This document shows, one piece after another, positions 11,301 to 25,100 of a stretch of 64,000 bases of DNA (positions are counted from its first letter, which is position 1; every line of letters starts with the position of its first letter). Below the pieces are notes generated by a model. The model did no database searches, was not told the DNA's origin, and saw only the letters and a list, made by a program, of their open reading frames with translations. The DNA comes from Glandiceps talaboti. Taxonomy: Eukaryota; Hemichordata; Enteropneusta; Spengelidae. Where the stretch lies: contig NC_135560.1 of NCBI RefSeq assembly GCF_964340395.1, forward strand, positions 6,168,598-6,232,597, read 5' to 3'. The translations under genes and the position numbers were made by a program.

Positions 11301-14300
11301 AAACAAACAAACAAACAAACAAACAAAACAAAACAAACAAACAAAAAACTCCCACATGTGTACTCAAATGTATGCATACACACATATGGTTGCATATTAG
11401 TCACACACACAAACACATAAATACACATGTGTACATACAAACACATATACTCACACACATATGCATGCACACATGTGCGTATGTATGTATGTATGTATGT
11501 ATGTATGTATGTATGTATGCATGTATGTATGTATGTATGTATGTATGTATGTATGTATGTATGTATGTATGTATGTATGTATGTATGTATGTATGTGTGT
11601 GTTTGTTTGTTTGTGTGTGTGTTTGTGTGTGTACATACATACATACATACATACATACATGCATACATATGTACATACATACATACATACATACATACAT
11701 ACATACATACATACATACATACATACATACATACATACATACATACATACATACATACACACAGCGGTGACAATCAGTACATACTTTATCATGACCCAGT
11801 GAACATACACGACTACACTTACCTAATTCCAAGTCCCTGTCTGTACTGTCTGTCATAACAGTACTTTTAAACCTGCTGTCTGGATTGTAGTACTTGCGGG
11901 AGATAATTCTACATTTCACAGATATCTGACAGGTAGCACTGGTTGAGCTAAAGAAAAAAAAAAAGACTTTAAAAAGTAAGACGACATACCTGTAATATTT
12001 GTAAAATTAATAGTTTTTGTACACCTAAAGACATATATACCCTTTTCAGCATAAACATGCATATATAGTGTTGATAATGGTGCTATAAAAGCAATTTATT
12101 CATTATAGTTATTGTTACATTTAAGACACACATGATACATGGAGATGTTTGATGTTCGGACATAGGCTAAGATCCGATTGCTTTAAATAAAATAATATCA
12201 TTAAATGTTTATTGAATGTTGAACCTTTCATCATATGTGTGATGGTGAAAAAGTAGAAATCAAACATGCCTGTTGAATGTTGTTCAATTTCAAACAAAAC
12301 CATTTGTGAAAGTTTTTAACTATATTAAATAGTATTTTGTTAGTGCCCCTTCAGTACAGTGTGACCCCTCAGTACAGTATGACCCTCAGTATAGTGTGAC
12401 CCCCACAGTACAGTGACCCCCACAGTACAGTGTGACCCCCTCAGTACAGTGTGACCCCCTCAGTACAGTGTGACCCCATCAGTACTGTGTGACCCTCACG
12501 GAAGTGTGAACCCCCTCAGTACAGTATGACCCCTCAGTACAGCATGACCCCCCTCAGTACAGTGTTACCACCTCAGTACACCATGATCCTCCTCAATACA
12601 GTGTGACCCCCTCAGTACAGTATGACCCCTCAGTACAGTGTGACCGCCTCAATATAGTATGACCCCTCAGTACAGGGTAACACCCCCTCAGTACAGTATG
12701 ACCCCTCAGTACAGTATGCTAGAATGCTAGTTGTGATTGGCGATGAAACAAAATGCCCTCCGCCTTCCTCCACACACAAAGACACCCACACCTACACCCC
12801 CCCCTCCTCAACCCCCCCCCCCCCCCACACACACACACACACACACCAAACTTGAAAACTTCACCTTGGAGCTATGACATCTTGTACATTCACAATTCTC
12901 ATTTCTTCTTTACAGCAAAGTCTAGATAAAACCAGATCTCTCGTCTTCTCCTCATCTTCAGACATTAAGTAGACCTGGTGTAAAGTATCAAAGTGAAAGA
13001 ATGAAAACCATTAGTAGATGTTTATACTGGTAGAATAATGTTTTAATTTGGGCAAATAACCTGTAAGTTTGTTCTAGGATTAGCTGTGCACTTATGCAAT
13101 GTTGACAAACACTGATAAGACAGTGAGAAGTGTAGGAAATAGGAAAAGAGTCAGAGGAAATGATACTTATGATGGTAATAATATTTAAAAAAATTATTTG
13201 AAATGTAGACAAACACAAGAAAAGAATATTAGAAATTCGGGAATAGTGGGGAATAAAACTGTTTATCCCTCTTGGCCCCTGAGGTGGAGGGTAGCAAAGT
13301 GGAATAATGAAGGAAACATTCAGTTATATGATGAAACAAATCAATATAATAACAGTATGACAACGAATGTTAATGGACTCAGGGTTCATACTTAGTAATG
13401 AAAATTTTTACTCACAGAGTCAAAATATTTCTAGGAAATGAATCCCAAATTGTCACCGACATATTGTCAGCATCAAATAGCCCATTGTAGTATAACCCTG
13501 ACAATGCTGACAGACATTGCCGAAAATTTGGGATTTGCTTTCAAGAAATATTTGACTCTGTGAGTAGAAATTTCATTACTAAATAACAAGAGTACTGTGA
13601 AGTCAACTCACTTGGTTTGTAACTTTAGCCAGCATACTAGAATCTAATTGTTTTGGTGGTGGACAGGTAGCAGTCCTAATGATCATATCTTGGGTGATGT
13701 GTAGACAGGTTCTACAGTCTGTTGTCTTTACTACTTTTTGTAATGCTCTGGTTGGTAACTGGGGTTGAAATGCTGTCAAATCCTATCAAAGTTGAGGGAA
13801 TAATGTGTTACTGGCAACTACATGCATTTTCACTAGATACAAAAAAAGACAATCCTGTACACATCATAGAAATATATGGGATTAAAAAATTCACATTGCA
13901 ACCTCTATCCTACCAGGTATCAATAATTATATCTTATTTAGATAAGAGGAGAAGAATGGACAAGATGTCTATATTTAGTCAATAAAGAGAATTATATAAA
14001 GCTGAAAGAGAGAAAAGTAGTCAAGGAAAGAAGGAAAAAAGTTTTATTTAACCACAAAAATTAATCATTCAATCGATCAATCATTCAATCAAATAATCAA
14101 TCAATAAATCAATCAATTGATCAATCAATCAGTTACACGCTCGCTTCTCCCTGTGGTTGACTGTGGCACAATCATGGTTCAAATCTTACCCAAGGACTTT
14201 AGCCATTCAGAAACAAACAGCAAACACGTGTACATTAGTCAAACTAAAGGAAAACTTGTGACAACAACATTAAGCACACTCTGCCATGTTATCTTACCTT

Positions 14301-16528
14301 AGATCTTGGCAGTAGAAATGCATATATCTGACCAGGGTTCAGCAAATGATACCATTTCACACTGTCTGCTGATAGTACCAGCACAACTTGTCTAACAGGT
14401 AATACACTGGCACTGTTTTCATTGGGTTCACAAGAATGTCCAGTACCTCCATCCCCTCTCTGCCCATCACTGCGTCCACGACATTGACCAATACCTCCAA
14501 CCACTCTCTGGCCATCATTGGGTTCACAAGAATGTCCAGTACCTCCATCCCCTCTCTGCCCATCACTGAGTCCATGACATTGACCAGTGCCTCCAACCAC
14601 TCTCTGGCCATCATTGAGTCCACAAGACTGTTCAGCACCTCCATCTGCTCTCATTGACACATTAGTATCTTGGTTCTTGTCACCTCCTATGTTGCTACTA
14701 CTACATCCTGTATTTCTATATCTGCTATTGTTCTGGTTTTCATGTACTCCCACACTACTAAGACTGCTTCTATCATGTGGTACAAGTTTAGGTGAGTTAA
14801 TGAAAGTCACTGCAATGTTACTAGTCAGTTCACAATTCTGAGCAGTACTGCTTTGTGTAAGGTGGAGTGAATCTTTATGTGACACAACAAATAATTGTAC
14901 AACATCTGTGGAGCAGCTGACATCATCACTGCTTAGCTCATGCCTAGATGGCCCTGTATATGAAATATGAAATAATATCAATTATTAACATAACAACATC
15001 ACAGTTCTATAATCTGTTACTACGACATCTAGTGGCAGCAAGTGAACAACACTAGAGGTTCTAGTCGAAAGTTTTCATAAATATTATGCCATCTACTGGC
15101 AGTGAGTGAACAATGCTAGAGGTTCTAGTAGAAAGCTTTTGTAAATACTATGCCATCTAGTGGCAGTGAGTGAACAACGCTAGAGGTTCTAGTTGAAAGC
15201 TTTCGTAAATACTACACAATCTAGTGAACGCCAGAGGTTATAGTTGAAAGCTTTCGTAAATACTACTCCCTCTAGTGGCAGTAAGTGAACAACTCTAGAG
15301 GTTCTTGTTGAAAGCTTTCAAAAATGTTTTCATGTTTACAGTTGTGAAATTACCACTATCTATTGGTACTGCACTCACTGTACATGCGAATGAATTCATA
15401 TGCATTCTTTGTACACAACAACATTTAAACAGCTATTTCAAAAAAAATGAAATTTACAGTTTTGGATAAACATGTGTAACAATAACAGAAACCCTGATAT
15501 GCCAGTGCTAGAGCTCAGACCACTGAAAAGATATCTAGGTCTGGGGCTAAAGTGAGTACTCACTATTTACACTAAGGTTCATGTTGTCAGCTCAATCTGC
15601 AGAACTTACACTCACTATACTCATGAGAGTATAGTATGAACACAGATAACTTTGCAAACATTCATGAAGACATGATACTTCCCTACAAAGTATCTTTTCA
15701 GGTAGTTAGTAGTCATGGTAACCAGAAAATGCAACAAAGTATACATATCTTCTTTCCAAAACAAAATTGCCACAAAAATTTTTCATTTCTAAGTAATTTT
15801 TCAATCATGATACAAGATATTTTACAGTTGTGATACATACTTTATTTTAATGTACATAATTTTATGTAACCATGGCAACATTACTGAATACTACATACCT
15901 GCTTCCATGGATTCCATGTTAGCTTTTCTTCTTTCACTCTCTTGAACTGATGGATTGTTCTCCGAGTATTTCCCCTTCCTTGCAACAGCAGAACATTCAT
16001 CTTCATCTTCCAGTTTTCTCTTCTTGGTTTCCTTGGTGATCATTTTCTTCTGATGCAAACTGACAGTATCTGACATTGAGAACTGCACATAACTTCTCAG
16101 ATGTGTTTTATCAATATATGTAGGGTTGCCGACATGTTGCACAGAGGGGAATCGACAAACAGTGAAACTTTCATTGATAATTTGATATTTGTCAATTCGT
16201 AGGAGCTGTCCCACACACCAAGTCTTGGCGTACGGAAACAGAAATGGTCGGTGGCTACTGTTGGAGGGATACTGGCAAGTCTCTCCACATATGTGATCGA
16301 TCTTTGATGTGTCATAATCTGCAATAATACAGTTTATACTACCAGTTTGGTCTGTAAGCTGTAATTGTCCTGTTTTACTGTTGTGTTCCAAGTATCCAAC
16401 CAATAACTAAACACAAAGATAAACACATTATCTGTTACAGCAGAAATTATATTAGCATTCAGTTTCAATGACTAAACATTTTTGATGCAAGAGCCACAAT
16501 AAACAAAGAAACACCAACTACAAACTGA

Positions 16529-16569
<41 letters not shown>

Positions 16570-19500
16570 CCATACTGGAATGACGTGTTAGGACGAAGCT
16601 CTAGTATATTGTCGTCTTTTTCGCAGCTCCGAATCCAAGGAACATTAATCACACCCATCAGACTTTATTTAGACATTTTGGAAGAATCTGATTAACTTTA
16701 TTGGTGAATTATTTGAAGGATTGTTGTGATCTCCGTGGATTTCAATCCAGGTACCCGTGGGTGGCAAACAAAGACAATATGGCCGCCCAAACCCACGGTA
16801 CCCCACCCTCGTCAATTGCTGGTATGACTCAGAAACATGGTGTCAAATGTGAATCACTGGAAGGTGTCAGTGTGGAGGTCTATCTTCGCGCTATGGCCAC
16901 TATAACTGGACCAGAGAATATCAAAGCTGCATCTAGAGCTAATGGATCAGTAATCGTCTTCTTTAATTCAGTCACCTGGGTCGAAACACTGTGTGTCAAA
17001 GGAGTCGAAGTCGGTGGCTACTCAATATATATAGAACCACTCGTAAAACCAGCAACAAAAGTCGTCGTTTCCGGTGTACCACCATTCATTCCCAACCAAT
17101 CTATCGAACACGAATTATCAAGATTTGGAAAAATCGTAAGTGCCGTTAAAACCATTCCACTAGGATGTAAAACTGAGAGCCTAAAACATGTCAAATCATT
17201 CCGAAGACAAGCATACGTTCTACTCGACAACGATCTCAACGGAATTGTAGATGGGCCAACCTTCATCCAGTTCGAAGACAGAAACTATAAAGTTTATTTA
17301 TCAACAGACGAAATTCGATGCTTCAAATGTAAACAAAAGGGACATATACAACGCAACTGCCAACAAGAACAAACACCACCCGAAAACGAAAGTGAAAATA
17401 ACCCCAATACGACCGCCATTAACCAAGATGAACATCAACAGGTTGTAAATGACAATAACGCACATTCCAGTAACACCGATCAACATATGAATAATACAAC
17501 AGAAAATACCAACAACACCCGATCAGCTGTCAACAACGTCACAGAACAAGTGATGAACACTGGTCATTCAACCATCACTGCAAATGATCACGACAACAAC
17601 GATAACCAAAAGACCATTCGTGACAACAAACTAAACAACGATACCGATACTACACACGATGAAGAAGAAGCAGTAGAAACTAACAGAAACGAACACAACG
17701 ATGAAGAACTCATGAACTCAAATTCAGACACAGAACACGAAATGAACAATGACAACGAAGACGACACACCAGAAAACAAAACAAGTACGAACATTCAAGT
17801 CGAAGAGAGGGTACGAACCCCTCCTTCACCTCTTCCTTCAACCCCGAACATTTCTTTTACACAGCAGTCTCCAGTGTCATCCCCAGCACCATCTTTTTCG
17901 CTCGCCTTGTCCGGACTATCAGACTTTACTGGCGTCCCTTTCCTGTGCAACACTTAATATTCGCGGATGTCGTGATTCGTTAAAACGTTATCAAGTTTTT
18001 GACTTCTTAAAACAGTCTCATCCCGCAGACTTCTACCTCCTCCAAGAAACTCACTCTATACCTAGCGATGAACTTATTTGGCCACTTGTATGGAGATCAA
18101 AGTGTATCTTATCGCATGGGACAAACAACAGTGCTGGAATAGCAATTCTATTCTCGCCGAAGAGTAAAGTTGAAATAATAGAGAAATCAGAACCAATCCC
18201 AGGCCATATTTTACACGCTCACGCAACAGTCAACGACACACCTGTAAATATCATCAACATTTACGCACATTGTAATGCAAAAGAACGTCTGAAGTGCTTC
18301 ACGAAACTGAATGGATTATTACCAAAACTTAACGAAGATCCTATTATCCTAGCAGGGGACTTTAATTGCACACTAAATCCAGAACTCGACAGACAACAAT
18401 GCAGTGAATCAGATCCACATACAGTACGTGGCCTCGGTAACCTGATAAGTAAACACAAACTCATCGACGCCTGGCGTCATCACCATAACAACAACCGCAA
18501 TTACACCTGGCACAGAAATGATACAAAAGCACGACTTGACAGAATCTACATAAACAAATGCTTGAAAACACGCATTAGAACAATAGCCATTCAAAATGCC
18601 AGCCTCGCATTCTCCGACCACTCCTTGGTGAAATTAACCTTAGCACAGAAACAAATTCAAAAACGCAATCCTGTATGGTGCCTCAACACCGAAACATTAA
18701 AAGATGACAATTATTGTCAACTTATATCACACTTCTGGGGAAATTGGACCAAAGAAAAAAACAAGTATGCCAACCTCGCGACCTGGTGGGAAATCGGAAA
18801 ATGGAAAATAAAACTATTAACACAACAGTTCTGTATCTCAAAACACAACGAACGTAAACTCACCAAAGTACAACTAGAAAAAGACATCCAACGCATCGAA
18901 GAAAGAATACACATAGACAATGACTTAAGAAATGAATACAACCGAAAGAAAAGCTTACTAATTCAACTTACCCGATCTGACAGCAGAGGTGCAGCCGTCC
19001 GATCACGTCATCAATTCCTCCAAGACAGCGACATGCCCAGTAAATTTTTCTTCACTCTCGAACAAGACAAAGGGAAAACAAGACCCATTGTCCACTTAAA
19101 ACGCGCCGACAACAGCATCACAGAAGACCAACACGAAATACGAGACATCATATACTATTACCAGAACTTATATACACTCGAACCAACTGATTCAATCGCC
19201 CAGAATACTCTACTCGAAAACTTACCACAACTTACCGACCCGGATCGCAACTACCTTGACAGTGAAATATCCTATGAAGAACTTACAAATGCAGTTAAAC
19301 TCCTATCAAATGACCGCTCTCCAGGTATAGACGGCCTTCCAAGTGAATTCTACCAAACATTTTGGCACATCCTTGGCAAAGACTTACATCAAGTATTTAC
19401 ACAGTCTATCGAAAACGGAACACTCCCACTATCGTGTCGCAAAGCAATCATCAGCCTCCATCCTAAAACCGGCGACAACGCATTAGTTAAAAACTGGAGA

Positions 19501-22050
19501 CCCATTAGCCTACTGTGCAGCGACTATAAAATTATAACTAAAGCTCTATCCACTCGTCTTCGCTCTGTCATATCAACGATTGTGCACAAAGATCAGACAT
19601 GCGGTATCCCAGGACGCAAGATTTTTGATAATGTACACTTACTACGCGACAATATCTTCTATGCAAATAATAATGACAAACCCCTTGGAATTGTAGTGTT
19701 AGACCAGGAAAAGGCGTTCGACCGAATAAACCATGACTACCTATTCCAAACCCTGAAATCATTCGGAGTCGGACCTCACTTCATCAACTACATTAAAGTT
19801 CTTTATACAGACATACAGTCACTAATCCGTATCAACAACATGTTAACTACTCCCATAAAAATACAGAGAGGCGTCCGACAAGGATGTTCCCTGTCAGGTC
19901 AACTCTACGTCATCGCTCTCGAGCCACTACTGAACAGAATACGAACCGACAGTGGAATAACTCCATTAACATTACCAGGCGTACCCATGCACACCATCTT
20001 ATCAGCATATGCTGACGACGTAGAGGTACTACAGACCGAAAACGACGATTTTAACAAGTTACAAACATGTCTAGAAGTATACGAAAAGGCATCAAACGCA
20101 AAAGTGAACCTCGAAAAATCAGAAGGCCTGTGGGTTGGATCGTGGCGCAACCGCATAGACAATCCATTAGGTATTAAATGGAACTCTACCGGACTTAAAA
20201 TTCTAGGAGTCTACCTCGGCAACACTGACACGTACTATCGAAGAAATTGGACAGAACTTGTCAACACAATTGAAAACAAAATTAAATACTGGTCAACCTT
20301 CGCTCCAGGAATGTCATATAGAGGCCATATACTTATCATAAACCATCTCATCGCGTCAAAATTACTTCATAGACTTAACTGTATTACACCAACCAAAGAT
20401 ACCATATCATACATTCAGACATTATTACTTAGATTCCTTTGGCAAGGTCGCCATTGGATACCAGTCGAAACTATCTGTCTACCTCTCAAAAAAGGTGGAC
20501 AGGGACTAATACATCTCCAAACTCGGCTCACGTCACTCCGAATAAGCCACATACAACGTTATCTCTACCAAGACAACCTCCACCCGTCATCATGCTTCAT
20601 GGATTACTTCTTCAGTAAAATCGGTAATTTAAACTACAAAAGACAGTTACTGTTAACAATTGATATCAACCCGGACAAAACACAGATGCCAGACTTCTAC
20701 GTTGATTTACTACATCGTTGGAACTCAACTAAGAAACTACGTAAAGGAGACCCAGAGACCATATCGGAAATTATCAACGAACCTTTATTCCAAAACCCAC
20801 TTATTCTACATCCCATCCATGGAACACCATTTACACTTCATCACTTCGTAGACGCAGGCATTACTAAAATTGGTGACCTCATCGATAAGAATGAAAAACG
20901 CTGGCTCACCTCCACTGATATCAGCGACAAAGTTAACATTCACTCAAACCGCATACTTGCCCTCACTCTAAAAGTAACTCACCAGGCAATACCAGATATC
21001 CTAAAGATAAAAATCAACGACTACCTTGAAGACCAATCATCCACCGAAACCCAGAACCCACATTATTCGATCGAACTTTATCACTCACCCGAACTCAACA
21101 TTGCACTCTATAAACTAGAGAAAGGTGCAATTTATAGATATTTGATATCAGAACAACACGCTAACAAACAACCGAATAGACTAGACACTGTGTGGAGAGA
21201 CATATTAAGCTTACCCGACCATCTACATCCAAACTACGAAGCATGCTACTACCCGCCAACTATAAAGAAAGAAGGAGATCTACAATGGCGTATACTGCAT
21301 GGCGCATACACTACAGGTACATATTTATTCAACTCAGGATTTCGCCAAGACTCTGATTGTCCACATTGTGGCGACAAAGACTCCCTTCTCCACATTTTCA
21401 TCGACTGCCAACAAATCCAACGATTACTTGCCTTCATCACAGTTATCATCTCCCGTCTTATCAACAACGATCATCTAATACCAATGGCGTGGTTTTTCAT
21501 CAATCCACCGAAGAAAAGCAGAGCCTTCACCAACAAACGTGCCATGTTCCTCTTCACCCACATAACGTCAACAGCAAAAATGTCAATACACATCGCCAGA
21601 AGGAATAAAATGGACAACACAACTCAAGTCGACCCATTGGAAATATTTAAAACGCGTATACGAGCAAGAGTACAATTAGAATTTGAACATTACAGATTAA
21701 GACAATGTATAGATATCTTTTCAGCAATTTGGACCATCAACGACGCCGTATGCCGCGTAGTCGACGGACAACTCCTCTTCAATTTTTAGCTACAAACAGT
21801 ATAAACTCCAGTATTAAATTTACCATTTCTACATTCTAGCCACATAACGCATTGTTTCAATACAACTTTTAGCCATCATACTGCCACTTTTTTTCTGAAC
21901 TTGAATAACTTACAACTTGTAGAACTCGATGTAAATATCAGTCTTCATACAGTACAACAGTATTGAATCGAACCTCGATCTTTACCATTTTTGTATATAT
22001 CTTAGTATTTTGTGTACATAGGACAAATAAGCATTAAAGTTCCTTTGAAA

Positions 22051-22149
<99 letters not shown>

Positions 22150-25100
22150 TGACGACGACAACAATGATGATGATGATGGTAATCTTTATTTTATACTGGA
22201 TAGTTCTTTAAGTATATAAAAACTTGTCTCCCACAAAGTCCAGTGAAGGCCATCCTTAATGGGGTCAGTGTTAATGCAGGAGGAAACCGGAGTACCCGGG
22301 GAAACCTGCATTGTTCAGTAGAGTCAAACTGAACGACACTCTTCTTACTTACAGTGTGGTAAATTTAATCAAACCCTGAATGGGTTCGAACCCCAACCAT
22401 AGTGGTAAGAGGCAAGTGGTTTTAATAAACACTCAGCCACCGACAACCCTGAAGCTTTCATTAATAATTTGATCTTTGTCAAGTCATAGTAGCTGTCCCA
22501 CAGTGACACACCAGGTCTTGGCATACAGACACAAAAATAAGTAATCTCTGTTCAATACTGTAAGTATTAAAATGTGATGAGCAGGTGCAACCAGGTCTTA
22601 TACTATAAACAGTGTTCACAAAGTTCAAGTAAGGCAGCCCAAGTGTCTTCTATAAATCTGGTTGCACCTATCCATCACAGTTTATAGGCCTGAGGACAAA
22701 GGTTACTTATCTCTGTATCTGTTGATGTTACTTCCTTTTTAACATGCTCCTATCAAACTTGTTTGATAATCGAAAAAAACTAGGTTGGGTTGGGTTACTG
22801 GAACCAAACAATTAAATTTTTGTTCGGCCTAAAGCCAAATAAAACAAACTGTTTTTTTCTGATAACCCGACCGACCCTAGTTTAAGCCGCTGACCCTAAA
22901 CAGTTGTCTACATTCAAAAAGGTAAAATTTTGACAATTTAGAATTTCTTTCTGAGTACATTTCCATGCCAAAGTATCTTTGGTCAATTTTTTTTATTAAA
23001 AAAATCCCATTCCAGGGAAACCTGATCTTTTAAGATTGTAAGTTGAATTTATACATTACAGTCTGTATATTGTGTTTTATATCAAACTCTTATAGAAGTT
23101 GTGACCAACAAGTATCTTGTCTTTGGCTTGAAGAAATTTCTCAACAACAAAAAACAGAAAAAAAATTTAAGTAAAACCCAACCTACCTACCTATTTTCAT
23201 TTTTGCCTCAGTATTGAAAATATAAAAATAATCTATGTAGAGCCATACTTGAAAAGGTTATGAGAACAAATTGTGGAAATTAATGTATGGTTACTTATCA
23301 ACAATTTCAAGAGAACTAAGCTGTCTGTCAGAATAATAATAAAGGTACTAGGTGGTACATAAAGGTTAAAGGTCAAATTAGGTCAATCTAGGTCAATCCC
23401 CTACACTGTACTTTATTGTTATATACAACTGAGTTGCTATGACTCACATCATACATATTCATGTATTCTGATGAATGTCTGCAATACAGCTCAGGTCAAG
23501 GGTCGACATAGCTATTTGGTTGCTCAACAAACAAGACCAGCTACCCTTTGTAACTTGACAGCAATTCTACCAGGCTTGACTTTAAATATCTGTAAGGGTA
23601 CGGAGTCTTGCATTTATCTACTTCAGCTGGTATGTATGCTGATACTTAGATTAATCTACATTAACTTGGACCATTTTACGGCAGCTTTCACCTAGACTAT
23701 CAAGTGTGTTGAAAACATGGCAGCTAACATCGTCATCGACCTCTCAGCAGCTTTGCAGACTACACAAGAGAAGACGAATTTTGCCAGAATCAATCGTCTC
23801 TTGTTTGAAGGAGGTACAAATGTATTGAGAGAAGTCTTTGATGGCATACATCCACCAGATCAACTGAAAGCCAATGTGCAACGTGGAAAGAACAGCAGTA
23901 CTTTACATTCACTTTTGACAAGGCGAATAATAAAGCGATTTGATTATGATATGGTATGTAATCCATCTTCAAATGATGTCCACGTCTCAAAGAAATTTGA
24001 TATAACTCTACTGGTGGTTCTGTTGAGGAATATTTGTCAACTCAAACAACCCAAAAATGGATGGGAAAAGAAACCGAGACCATCAGAATTCAGTAAGGAA
24101 GCTGATATTGCGAGAATCAGATTCTATCGAAATAAACTCTGTCACACAAACCAAACACATCTGAATGAGCAAGCTTTCAATGAGTATTGGAAGGAGATCA
24201 GTGGTGCATTAGTTCGTCTTGGGGCCAAATCTGAGGATATTGATAGGCTGAAAACCGACAGTATGGACACTGAACTTGAACAGAAATACAGCACAATGTT
24301 GTTAGAACGAGATAAGACTGAGACAGAGTCTGCAGACATAATCCATCAATTGCTAAAATCTCTGGCTGTAAATACAGATGACCAACTGTATTGTCAGACT
24401 CATAGTGATAAAGTTGTTAAGTTGTATTGTGAAAGATGTGAGGAACTTATCTGTTTAACATGTACTGCTGCAAAACATCGTGAATCGGGTAATCATCGAA
24501 TTGTAGATTTGAGCGATGTTGCAGAAAAGTTTCGTCAAAAATTACACACTACACAGGCTACTTTAAAGACCAAACAGGAAACAGTGGCTGCAAATTTGAG
24601 AAAGGCTCGGTGTGTCTCAAAGACATTGAAAGAACAGTACAGTGAACAATCAGAAATTGCAAAGTCCTTCACACAAGAAAGACCAAAGGAAGCTGAATCA
24701 ATACTCAATAAACTTGACACACAGTATGCTGAAATGAACAGTGAAATTGTGTGTGATATTTATGACTTTGAACAAATGAAGCATGAATTTGATAACACTC
24801 AATCATTGCTGGAAAAGGTGCTAGATGTACAAGACAATGCTCAAATCATGTCAGAAAGTAGAACTGTTAATCGTTACATCCAAAATGTAATGTCAATACA
24901 CGTACATGATTATAGCAAGAACTATGATGTTGTCGCCAATATTTCCATGCAAGGAGGTCAACTCAAAATTGTCTTCCCTGCACTTTTATCTGAGTCAGAG
25001 ATAAAAACAACAAGTCTTCCAAATAACGTGAAACTTCAAGATAAAGTTTGTATTAAAGTGTGTGCTAGGAATTACGATGGCGATATTGTAGATGATACTA

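Larger units (their letters stand above)
5302..16406 (-). other. CTC1: CTC1 exon map, exons 18-28
   Basis: Exons: 15899-16406, 14298-14953, 13612-13782, 12865-12974, 11823-11947, 10053-10191, 9503-9607, 8822-8989, 7504-7605, 6355-6517, 5302-5514. For exon 20 the acceptor TTTGATAG/GATTTG was chosen over TTTGACAG/CATTTC because only the former keeps phase and avoids a stop. Exon 26 carries four clustered cysteines (C-x2-C-x7-CC). The last exon ends KFKSSLESLWEF followed by TGA. The intron before exon 18 is 10.9 kb and contains a full-length LINE and a separate plus-strand gene. Confidence 0.8.
16528..22187 (+). mobile_element. Full-length Tx1/L1-clade non-LTR retrotransposon in a (GAT)n microsatellite
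   Basis: A 5' UTR starts about 16569, followed by a gag-like ORF1 and an endonuclease/reverse transcriptase ORF2, then a 3' UTR of about 260 bp ending CTTTGAAA near 22050. Both ends abut GAT repeats in the same orientation: 16528-16568 on the 5' side and 22050-22187 on the 3' side. Neither ORF has a premature stop or frameshift, so the copy is probably young. It lies antisense in the intron between CTC1 exons 17 and 18. Clade assignment rests on the ORF1 architecture (RRM-like part plus CCHC knuckle) and on the AP endonuclease plus RT plus C-terminal zinc finger without RNase H. Confidence 0.88.

Noticed and set aside
10821-11760. CRISPR-like repeat structure
   Set aside because: Simple microsatellites with no unique spacers, in an animal genome. 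The same applies to the 29-bp array at 30043-30410, which has no spacers.
11186-11919. Several ORFs of 100-195 residues on both strands rich in Tyr/Val/Cys/Met or Ile/His/Thr
   Set aside because: They are translations of (CATA)n/(ATGT)n microsatellites and overlap on both strands. Only a short non-repeat end at 11823-11919 overlaps the true CTC1 exon 22.
14117-14302. 61-residue plus-strand ORF beside CTC1 exon 19
   Set aside because: Partly made from the ATCA repeat, no domain, and antisense to the gene.
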